Notes: generated from the sequence alone by a model not told the origin. 64,000 nt of DNA from Advenella mimigardefordensis DPN7 (GCF_000521505.1 NZ_CP003915.1:2356001-2420000), one strand, 5' to 3'; positions 16,852-25,674 are shown, counted from the first letter of the stretch. Made by a program: numbers and translations.

Positions 16852-17826
16852 TCAATACCAAGATCTTTCACCGTAGCCGCCATTTTTTTCCTCTTCACTG
16901 ACCAGAAACTGGTCGAACTCTGCCGGCGTCATTGAAAGTGCCTCGGAGCCATCCGTACGGAAGCGTTCGGTGATTTCCTTGCTGCTCAGGGCATAGCGAA
17001 GCGCTTCATTCAGGCGTTTAACCACGGGCTCAGGCGTACCTGCGGGCGCCAGCATGCCGACCCACAAGTAATAGCTGAAATCCTTGACACCCTGCTCTGC
17101 GAACGTTTGCACATTCGGCAAATCTGCCAGACGCGAAGTAGACGTCACTGCCAGCGCTTTCAAACTACCCGAATTCACTTTAGGTGCGCCACTGCCGTAT
17201 GCCTCGAAAATCATGTCTACCCGCCCGGACATCACATCCGGCATCGCTGTACCATTACCCTTATACGGAACATGCAGCAGGTTCAGCCCAGCCTGCTTCA
17301 GAAACAGCGCTGCACCGATATGCGTGGTGGTTCCCACCCCGGCCGATGCATAACTCATCTTCCCTGGGTTGGCTTTGGCCCGCGCAATAAAATCAGCCAG
17401 CGTTTTATCTGGCTGGCTGGCACCGGTCACCATCAGCACCGGTGAACGCAGAACCGGGCCGACACCGGTGAAATCCTTCATGTCGTAAATCGGGTTCAGT
17501 TTGACCAACGGCTGTATCACCACTGTGCCGGCTGAAGACAGAAGCGTATATCCGTCAGGCTTGGCCGTCTTCACGGTTCGAGCTCCAAGACCGCCATCTC
17601 CGCCCGCGCGATTCTCAACCACGACCGGCTGACCCAGATTTTCACTCATTTTCTCGGCCACCAGCCGGGTCGACAAATCAACCAGGCCGCCAGGCCCCGT
17701 GTTGACAATGATTCTTAATGGTCTCTCCGGAAAGTCATTGGCCAGAGCGGCTGATGTGAAGCCCAGTAAACTGCCGGCGATTACGCTTTGCAGAAACAGT
17801 GGTTTGCTAATAGTGCGATATGTCAT
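16852..17826 (-). CDS. Bug/TctC-family periplasmic receptor with frameshifted C-terminus
   Basis: A 324-residue Bug receptor as it reads, starting at ATG 17826 after AGGAGAGACAAA (the open frame extends to 17862, but this site is clearly better). Signal peptide about 1-32, then PLRIIVNTGPGGLVDLSTR and VPYKGNGTAMPDVMSGRVDMI. The last residues NGGYGERSWY are unlike any Bug ending. At 16872-16878 there is a run of seven A on the coding strand; with six, the frame would continue as MAATVKDLGIEKQ and stop at 16842, a perfect family ending. So there is a +1 insertion, real or a sequencing artefact. The fold is likely intact either way because only about a dozen terminal residues change. Confidence 0.88.
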   Translation of the reverse strand: MTYRTISKPLFLQSVIAGSLLGFTSAALANDFPERPLRIIVNTGPGGLVDLSTRLVAEKMSENLGQPVVVENRAGGDGGLGARTVKTAKPDGYTLLSSAGTVVIQPLVKLNPIYDMKDFTGVGPVLRSPVLMVTGASQPDKTLADFIARAKANPGKMSYASAGVGTTTHIGAALFLKQAGLNLLHVPYKGNGTAMPDVMSGRVDMIFEAYGSGAPKVNSGSLKALAVTSTSRLADLPNVQTFAEQGVKDFSYYLWVGMLAPAGTPEPVVKRLNEALRYALSSKEITERFRTDGSEALSMTPAEFDQFLVSEEEKNGGYGERSWY

Positions 17827-17978
17827 TTTGTCTCTCCTGACGAGAAGCCGATCCGGCGACAACGCAGGACCAGGCTATGGATGTTTATAAATAGGTATCG
17901 TGGTGTATCTGGAAAAATAGCCGGCCCGATTTATTTGATGATGGGTGTACGGGCGAGCTTGCCTGCCGGCGAAAATAA

Positions 17979-19487
17979 TCAGAGTTTCATAAAGACCGAT
18001 TTCGTCTGCGTGTAGGCATCAATCGATTCTGCGCCCATTTCACGTCCGTAACCGGACTGTTTATAGCCGCCCATTGACATGACCTGGTCGCCTTCTGCAT
18101 AGGTGTTGATCCAGATGCGTCCGGCTTTCAGAGCTCGTGCTACACGATGGGCGCGACTCGCATCTCGCGTCCATACCGCTGCGGCCAGACCATAGATCGT
18201 GTCGTTCCCCTTGAAGACCGCATCGTCCTCATCCCGAAAGGGAATCACCGACAAAACAGGGCCGAAAATTTCCTCTCTGGCGATCGTCATCTCATTATTT
18301 ACGTGTTCAAATACCGTGGGCTCCACAAAGAAGCCGGTTTCGCCCACTCGTTTTCCGCCCTGCTTTAACCCAGCGCCTTCGGCCTTGCCTTTGTCCACGT
18401 AAGACAAAACCCGTGCCATTTGAGTTGCAGAAATCAATGGCCCAAGTTTGGTTTCCGGGTCAAACGGCGATCCCACCTTATACGTTGCTGCAATACCGGC
18501 AACCTTTTCCGATACTTCGTCATACAGACTTTCATGCACAAACAGTCGTGTGCCAGAAGAACAGATCTGTCCGGAATTACGACAGAACGCCAGCACAGCC
18601 GTTTCAATCGCCCTTTGTACGTCAGCATCCGGAAAAATAATATTAGGAGACTTGCCGCCAAGCTCCAGAGTCACCTTCTTCATGTTGCCAGCAGACGATT
18701 GAAGAATATGCCGACCAACCGCCGTCGAACCGGTAAAGGCGATCTTATCAATGTCCGGATGAGCCGACAGTGCCGCTCCAACAGTTGCACCCAGGCCTGT
18801 CACGACATTCAGCACGCCCGTTGGGATTCCAGCCATTTCTATCAGTTCCGCCAGCCGCAACGTGGACAAAGGTGTCTGTTCCGCTGGCTTGAGTACCACA
18901 GTATTGCCGCAAGCCAGTGCAGGCGCAATTTTTGTTGCCGCCATCACCAGTGGCACATTCCATGCGTTGATAAGCGCGCAGACGCCCATGGGTTCGCGCA
19001 GCATATAGATAAATCGATCGTCGCTGGTCGGATTGGTGGTGCCGTAGATTTTGCTTGACCACCCGGCGTAATAGCGAAAGGTTTCTGCCGAATGGGCTAC
19101 ATGTCGCTGTGCAAATGCAAGCGGCGCACCGACGTCCAGCGTTTCCAGAACAGCCAGCTCGTCACCGTATTCCTCTATCAGATCCGCGATTTTCAAAAGC
19201 AGTCTTGAACGCTGGTGTGGCGACAACCCGCGCCAGGTACCGTATTCAAACGCCTTGCGTGCTGCGGCGACGGCAAGATCAACATCGCTGGCATCCGCTT
19301 CGGCGACACTGGCTAATGTGTTTTCCGTCGCAGGATCGATCGTCTGCGAATCTTTGCCGGACAAGGCTGGCACCCATTTACCATCAATAAACAGCGTTTT
19401 GGAACCATTAGCAAGCCACGCAGAGGCGCGCTGGTAGGCAGCGCGGATTGTTTCATCGGCATGATTGGTCGGGTCAAATGCATTCAT
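17979..19487 (-). CDS. NAD-dependent aldehyde dehydrogenase
   Basis: A 502-residue ALDH counted from ATG 19487, which follows AGGTGGA by about 8 bp; the open frame extends further to 19538 without a better start. Key residues: NAWNVP with the catalytic Asn (about 174-179), Glu275 in LELGGKSP and Cys309 in GQICSSGTR. The C-terminal GGYKQSGYGREMG and YTQTKSVFMKL are standard for the betaine-aldehyde/phenylacetaldehyde branch. It begins 20 bp downstream of the SDR stop and precedes the three Bug genes. An alcohol to ketone or aldehyde step by the SDR followed by this enzyme is an attractive reading, but the substrate is not shown. Confidence 0.95.
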   Translation of the reverse strand: MNAFDPTNHADETIRAAYQRASAWLANGSKTLFIDGKWVPALSGKDSQTIDPATENTLASVAEADASDVDLAVAAARKAFEYGTWRGLSPHQRSRLLLKIADLIEEYGDELAVLETLDVGAPLAFAQRHVAHSAETFRYYAGWSSKIYGTTNPTSDDRFIYMLREPMGVCALINAWNVPLVMAATKIAPALACGNTVVLKPAEQTPLSTLRLAELIEMAGIPTGVLNVVTGLGATVGAALSAHPDIDKIAFTGSTAVGRHILQSSAGNMKKVTLELGGKSPNIIFPDADVQRAIETAVLAFCRNSGQICSSGTRLFVHESLYDEVSEKVAGIAATYKVGSPFDPETKLGPLISATQMARVLSYVDKGKAEGAGLKQGGKRVGETGFFVEPTVFEHVNNEMTIAREEIFGPVLSVIPFRDEDDAVFKGNDTIYGLAAAVWTRDASRAHRVARALKAGRIWINTYAEGDQVMSMGGYKQSGYGREMGAESIDAYTQTKSVFMKL

Positions 19488-19506
19488 AAAATTATTCCAC
19501 CTGTCA

Positions 19507-20286
19507 TTAATTTGCGACGTACTTGAGCCAGCGACCACCGTCCACGACGATATTATCTCCGGTCACATAACTTCCCAGATCCGAGGCCAGATACACGGCT
19601 GCATTGGCAATGTCTTGCTTGCGTCCGAACCTGCCCAATGCGGTTTTCTTAGCCTCCAGGTCACCATTGCCTTTTTCGATATACATGCGTTGTACCCCTT
19701 CGGTATCGCCGATGGGCCCTGGGGAAATGGTATTCACGCGAATACCCTCTGCGCCCCACTCCACCGCCAGGGTTCGGGATAGCGACAATATCCCTCCCTT
19801 GGCTGCGGCTGCGTGTGCGGCACCAGGCCAGCCGGTCACGCCCAGCATGGTAATAATGCTGATGATCGAACCGCCGAAAGCGGATTGCTTCAAATGCGGA
19901 TAAGCTGCATGACAACCATAAAACGTGCCATTCAAATCGATATCAATAACGGTTTTCCAGCCATTGACGGACAAATCTGCTGTTGGACAGACAAAGTTAC
20001 CTGCAGCGTTGTTCACCAGAATATCAAGCGAACCATATCGGCTGACCGTTGCATCCACAGCCCCTTTGACCTCATCATAGTTACGAACATCGCAACGCAT
20101 CGCCGCGACTATTCCGCCTTCATTCGTCAGGTCGCCGGCTGCCTGCTGAACCCGTTCTTCATTGCGTCCAACAATCATGACAGATGCGCCAAGGCGTGCA
20201 TAGGCAGTTGCAATTTCAAGTCCGATACCGCTGCCCCCGCCGGTGATAAGTGCTACACGTCCCTTGAGCGTTTCTTTTGCGTACAT
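19507..20286 (-). CDS. Short-chain dehydrogenase/reductase (FabG-like)
   Basis: A 259-residue classical SDR with TGGGSGIG (about 15-22), NNAAGNF (an NNAG variant near 92-98) and NTISPGP after the catalytic region. The usual YxxxK tyrosine is not obvious: the corresponding stretch reads GAAHAAAAKGGI, where Tyr is replaced by His or Ala while Lys remains, as in 2,4-dienoyl-CoA reductase-type SDRs. That subgroup reduces dienoyl-CoA esters and suits the neighbouring beta-oxidation genes. Start at ATG 20286 after GGAGAAG. It is the first gene behind the minus-strand sigma-54 promoter at 20332-20346. Confidence 0.9.
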   Translation of the reverse strand: MYAKETLKGRVALITGGGSGIGLEIATAYARLGASVMIVGRNEERVQQAAGDLTNEGGIVAAMRCDVRNYDEVKGAVDATVSRYGSLDILVNNAAGNFVCPTADLSVNGWKTVIDIDLNGTFYGCHAAYPHLKQSAFGGSIISIITMLGVTGWPGAAHAAAAKGGILSLSRTLAVEWGAEGIRVNTISPGPIGDTEGVQRMYIEKGNGDLEAKKTALGRFGRKQDIANAAVYLASDLGSYVTGDNIVVDGGRWLKYVAN

Positions 20287-20331
20287 TTTTACTTCTCCTG
20301 CCGGAATGGTTGTCAATATGAAACCGTTAAA

Positions 20332-20346
20332 GCAAGTTGCGTGCCA
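20332..20346 (-). promoter_or_regulatory. Sigma-54 promoter of the SDR-ALDH-Bug operon
   Basis: On the minus strand the site is TGGCACGCAACTTGC, an exact -24/-12 consensus. It ends 45 bp before the SDR ATG at 20286. It faces away from another exact consensus at 20557-20571. Confidence 0.82.
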
Positions 20347-20398
20347 TCCCAATTTCACCCTCTCAGGAACAGAAGAAGGCAGCATGACGATTGCTATG

Positions 20399-20460
20399 GT
20401 GTCCTCAAAAATACGAATGCTTTTACAGTTTTGTGTCTTCAATCCACACGAAAGTGTACT
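20399..20460 (+). promoter_or_regulatory. Candidate shared upstream activator region
   Basis: GTGTCCTCAAAAATAC (20399-20414) resembles the start of the 5344 element in 13 of 16 positions. GTGTCTTC (20433-20440) with AGTGTACT at 20453-20460 reproduces the 5344 element with the same 12-bp gap. The region lies roughly 50-160 bp from both flanking sigma-54 promoters. Confidence 0.45.
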
Positions 20461-20556
20461 TGCTGACAACAGTCAGGCGATAATCGCAGCTGGCTTTGTC
20501 GCTCAGGATGGTTGCAGCGCAGGCAATAAGCGGTCCAATACAGGCCGGTTGTTGAT

Positions 20557-20571
20557 TGGCACGCTCTTTGC
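20557..20571 (+). promoter_or_regulatory. Sigma-54 promoter of the enoyl-CoA hydratase operon
   Basis: TGGCACGCTCTTTGC is an exact -24/-12 consensus, 47 bp before the ATG at 20619. It would drive five rightward genes ending at 27661. Confidence 0.82.
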
Positions 20572-20618
20572 TTAAGAGGTCATCATTACGATTGAAATCA
20601 AATTACGGAGCCTGCCTC

Positions 20619-21422
20619 ATGCAAAAAGAAATTGTCAAAACAGAACGAGTGGACTCGGTACTGGTTGTCCGACTCAATAGTCCTGAGAATCTGAATTCAC
20701 TCACGTCCGACTTGCGCACGCAACTTGGCGCTGCTGTCGAATCGGCTGAAAACGACCCGTCAGTACGGTCTGTTTTTCTGACTGCCGAAGGCCGATCATT
20801 CTGTTCTGGCGGTGATTTCTCCATGTTGCAGAAGGCAAATGATCCGTGGTCCGTCCATCGCCGCTTCAGGCATTTGAGCAGATGGCTGATTCCGCTGATC
20901 TCCCTGGACAAACCGGTGGTTATCGGCGCCAAAGGCCACGCCATTGGCGGAGGCATGGGCCTTGCGCTTACCGGCGACCTGCTGATCGCGGGCGAGAGTC
21001 TTAAATTGTCAGCCGGCTTTTTCCGGCTGGGCACGGTACCCGACATCGGTGTTATGTATCATCTGCCCCGCCTGATCGGCATGGCGCGTGCCAAGAATTT
21101 TATTTTTGGCAACGGCACACTGAACGCTCAGGAAGCGCTGGAACTGGGGCTTGTTGCAAAAGTGGTTCCTGACGACGAACTGGACGCTGCGGGCCTTGAG
21201 CAGGCGAGCCGCCTGGCACAGGGACCGGCAGAAATCATGGGGCTGGCCAAAACGCTGATGGCACGCAGCTTTGAAACGACATTAACCGAGATGTTCGCCT
21301 ACGAAGGATTCGGCCAGGTGCTGGCGATGTCCAATCCTGAATTCAAGGAAGGACTAACCGCGTTGATCAACAAACAGCCCCCGGATTTTGTGGGTGCGGC
21401 GACAAAACACAAAGTAGACTGA
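20619..21422 (+). CDS. Enoyl-CoA hydratase/isomerase
   Basis: A 267-residue crotonase-family enzyme. Oxyanion-hole segments GRSFCSGGDFSML (about 68-80) and KGHAIGGGMGLALTGD (about 107-122) are clear. The position of the hydratase glutamate pair reads FFRLGTVPDIGV, where Asp takes the place of the second Glu (usual G-x-x-P-E/D), as in some isomerases. ATG 20619 has ACGGAG upstream and fits the family start; the frame is open from 20556. It is the first gene after the sigma-54 promoter at 20557 and precedes an acyl-CoA dehydrogenase by 52 bp. Reaction likely hydration or double-bond shift of an acyl-CoA. Confidence 0.92.
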   Translation: MQKEIVKTERVDSVLVVRLNSPENLNSLTSDLRTQLGAAVESAENDPSVRSVFLTAEGRSFCSGGDFSMLQKANDPWSVHRRFRHLSRWLIPLISLDKPVVIGAKGHAIGGGMGLALTGDLLIAGESLKLSAGFFRLGTVPDIGVMYHLPRLIGMARAKNFIFGNGTLNAQEALELGLVAKVVPDDELDAAGLEQASRLAQGPAEIMGLAKTLMARSFETTLTEMFAYEGFGQVLAMSNPEFKEGLTALINKQPPDFVGAATKHKVD

Positions 21423-21474
21423 AGCGCATTTGGCGTTAACGGTCTTAGTAAAAATTTACTTGAGGAGTGCTGTT

Positions 21475-22707
21475 ATGGATTTACCAATGTTTCCCGAATA
21501 TTCATCTGAAATCGACGCGGTGCGTGACATGGTCAACCGGTTTATGGAAGCTGAAATCAAGCCGGTAATGGACGGCTACGAACAACGCAGGGAATTTCCC
21601 CGTGAACTGGTGCGCAAGGCCGGTGAAGCGGGTCTGTATGGCGCCGTGTTCCCTGAATCGGTGGGCGGCAGCAATATGGGCTATCTGGCAGCCGCCGTCA
21701 TTCAGGAAGAGATGGTACGCAACGATGTACGCTTTTCTTCATGCAACAACCAGCAGGGTTCAACATGTCCGAGCGCCATCTATTTCGGTGGCACGCCAGA
21801 ACAGATTGAAAAATATGTGCCTAACCTGGTTGCAGGCAAGACGATCGGCATGATGTCTCTGACCGAATCCGGTGGCGGTTCGGATGCAGCCGGCAATATG
21901 AAAACCTTTGCCCGCCGCGATGGCGATGTGTATCGCATCACCGGACAAAAAATGTGGGCCTCCATGGCCAACGAAACCGATGTGGGTGTTTTGCTGGCGA
22001 AAACAGATCGGGATGCCGGTGCAAAAGGCGTGACTGCATTTATCGTTCATCCAAAAAAATTCCCGGGCTGGCAGGCTACGCCAATCGAATGTCTGGGTCT
22101 ATCCAAATCCATGCGTACCAATATTGTATATCTGGACGATTTTGTGGTTCCCGTGGAAGACCGTCTGGGCGAGGAAGGCGAAGGCTTCAAGATCATTATG
22201 CGGACCTTGCAACCGGGCCGGGTCGGCGTCGCGGCCAAAGCACTCGGCGTTGCACGCCGTTGTTTTGAAGAGGCAGTCCGCTATGCGAATGAACGTACAT
22301 TGCGTGGGCAACCTATCGGACGCTTCCAGATGATCCAGTCGGATATCGCTGAGATGACATGTGCGATTGAAGCCAGCCGCTCGCTGGTATACAAAGCCGC
22401 CATGATGATGGATGCCAGCATGGCGCACAACCGTATGGCTGCAATTGCCAAATTCCATGCCTCTCAAACCGCAAAGTTCTGCGCCGACAAAGCGATGCAG
22501 ATCTTCGGCGGATACGGTTTGGCAGAAGAATATCCTGTCTCCTACTACCGCGCTTATGCCGATATGTTCTTTACCGGGGAAGGCTCTGCAAACGTGCAGA
22601 AAATAATGATTGCGGAAGATGCGCTGGGATATAAACTTGCCGACCGCCACCATGGTAAAACCGGCTTGCGTGACATTCGCAAGGACGATCCGAGCAAAGC
22701 CCGCTAA
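21475..22707 (+). CDS. Acyl-CoA dehydrogenase
   Basis: A 410-residue FAD-dependent acyl-CoA dehydrogenase forming the 2,3-double bond of an acyl-CoA. Visible: MSLTESGGGSD (flavin/substrate motif), YRITGQKMWASM, RTLRGQPIGRFQMIQ in the C-terminal helical domain, and IFGGYGLAEEYPVSYYRAYADMF leading to FTGEGSANVQ, where the Glu is the probable catalytic base. The C-terminus continues past this with ADRHHGKTGLRDIRKDD, shared almost exactly with the paralogue at 32652-33887. ATG 21475 follows TGAGGAG. It lies between two enoyl-CoA hydratase genes, consistent with consecutive beta-oxidation steps. Confidence 0.95.
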   Translation: MDLPMFPEYSSEIDAVRDMVNRFMEAEIKPVMDGYEQRREFPRELVRKAGEAGLYGAVFPESVGGSNMGYLAAAVIQEEMVRNDVRFSSCNNQQGSTCPSAIYFGGTPEQIEKYVPNLVAGKTIGMMSLTESGGGSDAAGNMKTFARRDGDVYRITGQKMWASMANETDVGVLLAKTDRDAGAKGVTAFIVHPKKFPGWQATPIECLGLSKSMRTNIVYLDDFVVPVEDRLGEEGEGFKIIMRTLQPGRVGVAAKALGVARRCFEEAVRYANERTLRGQPIGRFQMIQSDIAEMTCAIEASRSLVYKAAMMMDASMAHNRMAAIAKFHASQTAKFCADKAMQIFGGYGLAEEYPVSYYRAYADMFFTGEGSANVQKIMIAEDALGYKLADRHHGKTGLRDIRKDDPSKAR

Positions 22708-22717
22708 GGAACAAACT

Positions 22718-23506
22718 ATGTCTGAACTGCTCAATTTCCAGATATCGGAAGGTGTTGGCGTTATCACGCTCAACCGCCCGGACAAGCTCAACGCCTTCAC
22801 CCCCGAGATGCTCGAGCGCTGGCTCGAAGCACTGGAGACGACCCGCGTCAGTGACGATGTGCGCGTAGTGGTGATAACCGGAACGGGACGTGCCTTCACC
22901 ACCGGCGGCGATATCGGCGGCTTTGATTCAAGCGCATCGCAAACGCCTGCAGAAATGAGCCATTACCTGACTCAGGGTTCGCAACGTCTGATACGCAAAA
23001 TCACGGAAATCGAGAAGCCTGTTATCGCTGCACTGAACGGATTCGCAACCGGCGGCGGGCTGGACATTGCGCTGGCCTGCGATCTGCGCTACAGCGCCGA
23101 CACTGCTCGTTTTGCAGAAACCTACGCGCGCATGGGGCTGATACCCGGTATGGGTGGCGCCTGGCTTTTGCCGCGCATCGTCGGCGTAGCCAGGGCCTAT
23201 GAAATGTTCTGGAGCTGCGATTGGGTGGATGCACAAGAGGCCGAACGTATCGGCTTGGTCAGTCGCGTCTTTCCCGAAGCCGAATTACTGGACAATACAC
23301 TGACGTTTGCGCGTAAGGTCGCTGCCGGCGCCCCGCTATCGATCCGCAACATCAAAAAGCTGATTCGCCAGGGCCTGCAGACGGACCTGAGCAGCGCTTT
23401 GGACATTGTGGCAGCAACCATGCCGGTCGTTCGCACAAGCGAGGACCATCAGGAAGCCATCGCTGCATTCAGGGAAAAGCGCAGCCCGGTTTTCAAAGGC
23501 CGTTAA
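22718..23506 (+). CDS. Enoyl-CoA hydratase
   Basis: A 262-residue crotonase-family protein starting at ATG 22718, 10 bp after the acyl-CoA dehydrogenase stop, with TAAGGA upstream. Family motifs: TLNRPDKLNAFTPEM, GRAFTTGGDIGGF (oxyanion hole) and NGFATGGGLDIALACDLRY. The second catalytic region is YARMGLIPGMGGAWLLPR, where the usual Glu is Gly, so only the first acid (TARFAETYA) might act; the enzyme could be a hydrolase or isomerase instead of a plain hydratase. It differs clearly from the hydratase at 20619, so the operon carries two specialised crotonases. Confidence 0.9.
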   Translation: MSELLNFQISEGVGVITLNRPDKLNAFTPEMLERWLEALETTRVSDDVRVVVITGTGRAFTTGGDIGGFDSSASQTPAEMSHYLTQGSQRLIRKITEIEKPVIAALNGFATGGGLDIALACDLRYSADTARFAETYARMGLIPGMGGAWLLPRIVGVARAYEMFWSCDWVDAQEAERIGLVSRVFPEAELLDNTLTFARKVAAGAPLSIRNIKKLIRQGLQTDLSSALDIVAATMPVVRTSEDHQEAIAAFREKRSPVFKGR

Positions 23507-23538
23507 CAACGCTAAAGACGCTAACGATTTAACTATGT

Positions 23539-25674
23539 ATGGATACTATGACTGATTCTTTCAATTTCAAAAACTTCCTGCGCCCGCAGAGCGTTGCTAT
23601 CGTTGGCGCCTCACCGCAACGAGGAAGCCCTCGCAATACGCTTTTGCGTAATCTGCAGAAGCACGGCTACGCAGGACGCATATATCCGGTCAGCCCAAGC
23701 CACAGCGAGATTGAAGGCCTCAAGGCCTATAAATCCGTGCGCGATTTGCCAGAGCCTGCAGATATTGCTCTTATCATTACACCCGCGAATACGGTACCGG
23801 CGATTATCGCTGAGTGTGGTCAGTCCGGTATTCGCAATGCGGTTGTATTTAGCGCAGGCTTTGAAGAGGTGGAAGGTGGAGACGTACTTGCGCGTCAATT
23901 GGCAGATGCGGCCAGGGAAAATAAGGTCGCTGTATTGGGTCCCAACTGCCAGGGTATCTGGTCTGTACAGCACAAGGCTATACTGACCTTCAGCCCTGCC
24001 GCACTGAACCGCGACGAAATACACCATGCACCGATTGCGATCGTGAGCCAGAGCGGCGCGCTAGCCGGCGCCATGGCCAATGCCTTGCTCAGGATTGGCC
24101 TGGGCTGTTCATACGTGGTCAGTGTTGGTAATGAAACCTGCATGGACTCGCTGGATGCGCTGGATAATATTGTCGAGCAGGAAGACGTACGTAGCGTCGC
24201 CCTTTACGTGGAAGGTCTGGACGACGCGGCGCGCATCCTCTCGATCGCCCACAAGGCGCGCTCGCGCGGCGTACAAATTGTGGTTCTCAAAACAGGTCGC
24301 TCTGCCATCGGCCAGGAAGCAACGGCTTCACATACCGGGAAAATAGCTTCTTCACACGCTGTGTACAACGACGTGCTGGATCAGGCGGGGATCATTTCGG
24401 TCAATAGCCTTCAGGAAGTCGTCTCGGCCATGGAAGTACTCACCTTTCTGCCCGATCCGCGCATCAGCGGTGACGCGCAGGGCGGCATCTCCATCATGAG
24501 CGCGTCAGGTGGCGCCGGTGCTCTTCTGGCAGACTATAGCAGCGAAAGAGCCGTGCCACTGGCTCAATTCAGTACCGCCGCTGCCGAGCGACTGGACCAG
24601 GTACTGCCAAAATTTGCCCGCAAGGCGAATCCGATTGACCTCACCGGTCAGATCAATACCGACCGTGACCTGTTCCGCAACACCTGCGAAGTACTGGCCG
24701 ACGATACTCGAACCGAAGCGGTCGCTGTGCAGTTTTCCAGTAGCGGTCGCCGGTATCTGAACGAAAATGCAGAAGTCTATAAGCAGTTGGCCAGTCAGGG
24801 GTTGCCCGTTGTCATCAGCTTTATTGGCGAAGCGATTGAACCGGAAGTACGCAAGGACTTCCGGGACGCCGGGGTTCTGCTGTCTCCCGACCCTGCCGTC
24901 ACCATGCAATCGCTGGCCTGGCTGTATCAGCGTGCGCACTATGCTACTCTGCCAGCCCCGCGCCCGCGCACGAACGATGCTGCGAATGTGGCCCGAGACG
25001 ATTGGGAAGGGATGATGCAGTATCTTAATGACAGCGGCATCACCCCTGCAAATTGGCTGGTTCTGTCGCCCTCTGACCGTGCAGAACAGGCATGTGCATC
25101 ACTCACCTACCCTTTGGTGGTAAAAGTATTGCCTTCGGAATCGGAGCACAAAACAGAGCTTGGCCTGGTCAAATTGCGCGTTGCCAGTCCACAAGATGTT
25201 GATATTATTGCTGCGGACTTCCGCCAGCGTCTTGGCAAGCCTGAAGCCGGCATCCTGGTGCAGGAGATGGTCAGCGACGGTGTGGAAGTGGTGCTATCCT
25301 GCCTGCGCAATACCGACTTCGGTCCGGTGTTGTCTATCGGCAGCGGCGGCGTGGCGATCGAACTGTATCGCGATGTTGCCAATCTTGCCCTGCCTGTGAC
25401 GCACGAGCAGGTAATCACGGCATTGAAAAAACTCAGGCTCTGGACTTTGCTGCAAGGCTTCCGTGGCAAGCCGCCTGCCGACGTGGACGCCCTTGCGGAC
25501 GCGGCCGTACGCTTTGGCGACAGGTTCCTGGCCACACCCGATGCACAGGAGTACGAAATCAATCCTGTCATGGTTGGCGCCATAGGCACGGGTATCCGCG
25601 CCGTGGACGCCTTGGTCAATATCAGGAAAGCCGAAGTAAGCCAACATGATCAGGCAGAACCCGCGAGCGCCTGA
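23539..25674 (+). CDS. NDP-forming acyl-CoA synthetase (fused alpha/beta)
   Basis: A 711-residue single-chain enzyme of the acetyl-CoA synthetase (ADP-forming)/succinyl-CoA ligase superfamily. The N-terminal CoA-binding domain starts with LRPQSVAIVGASPQRGSP; the ligase domain has LGPNCQGIWS (about 132-141), and the phospho-histidine motif reads TASHTGKIASSHAVY. The C-terminal ATP-grasp part begins near 490 and includes PLVVKVLPSESEHKTELGLV and ILVQEMVSDGVEVVL. It would make an acyl-CoA from acid, ATP and CoA, or recover ATP from one. No C-terminal acetyltransferase domain is present, so it is not a Pat-type protein acetylase. ATG 23548 is an alternative start. It is the fourth gene of the operon from 20619. 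Confidence 0.92.
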   Translation: MDTMTDSFNFKNFLRPQSVAIVGASPQRGSPRNTLLRNLQKHGYAGRIYPVSPSHSEIEGLKAYKSVRDLPEPADIALIITPANTVPAIIAECGQSGIRNAVVFSAGFEEVEGGDVLARQLADAARENKVAVLGPNCQGIWSVQHKAILTFSPAALNRDEIHHAPIAIVSQSGALAGAMANALLRIGLGCSYVVSVGNETCMDSLDALDNIVEQEDVRSVALYVEGLDDAARILSIAHKARSRGVQIVVLKTGRSAIGQEATASHTGKIASSHAVYNDVLDQAGIISVNSLQEVVSAMEVLTFLPDPRISGDAQGGISIMSASGGAGALLADYSSERAVPLAQFSTAAAERLDQVLPKFARKANPIDLTGQINTDRDLFRNTCEVLADDTRTEAVAVQFSSSGRRYLNENAEVYKQLASQGLPVVISFIGEAIEPEVRKDFRDAGVLLSPDPAVTMQSLAWLYQRAHYATLPAPRPRTNDAANVARDDWEGMMQYLNDSGITPANWLVLSPSDRAEQACASLTYPLVVKVLPSESEHKTELGLVKLRVASPQDVDIIAADFRQRLGKPEAGILVQEMVSDGVEVVLSCLRNTDFGPVLSIGSGGVAIELYRDVANLALPVTHEQVITALKKLRLWTLLQGFRGKPPADVDALADAAVRFGDRFLATPDAQEYEINPVMVGAIGTGIRAVDALVNIRKAEVSQHDQAEPASA

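Larger units (their letters stand above)
20287..20618. other. 332-bp divergent control region
   Basis: The region between the leftward SDR and rightward enoyl-CoA hydratase genes carries two outward-facing sigma-54 promoters and, between them, two GTGTCYTC elements (20399-20406 and 20433-20440). No credible gene was found here. Confidence 0.7.
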
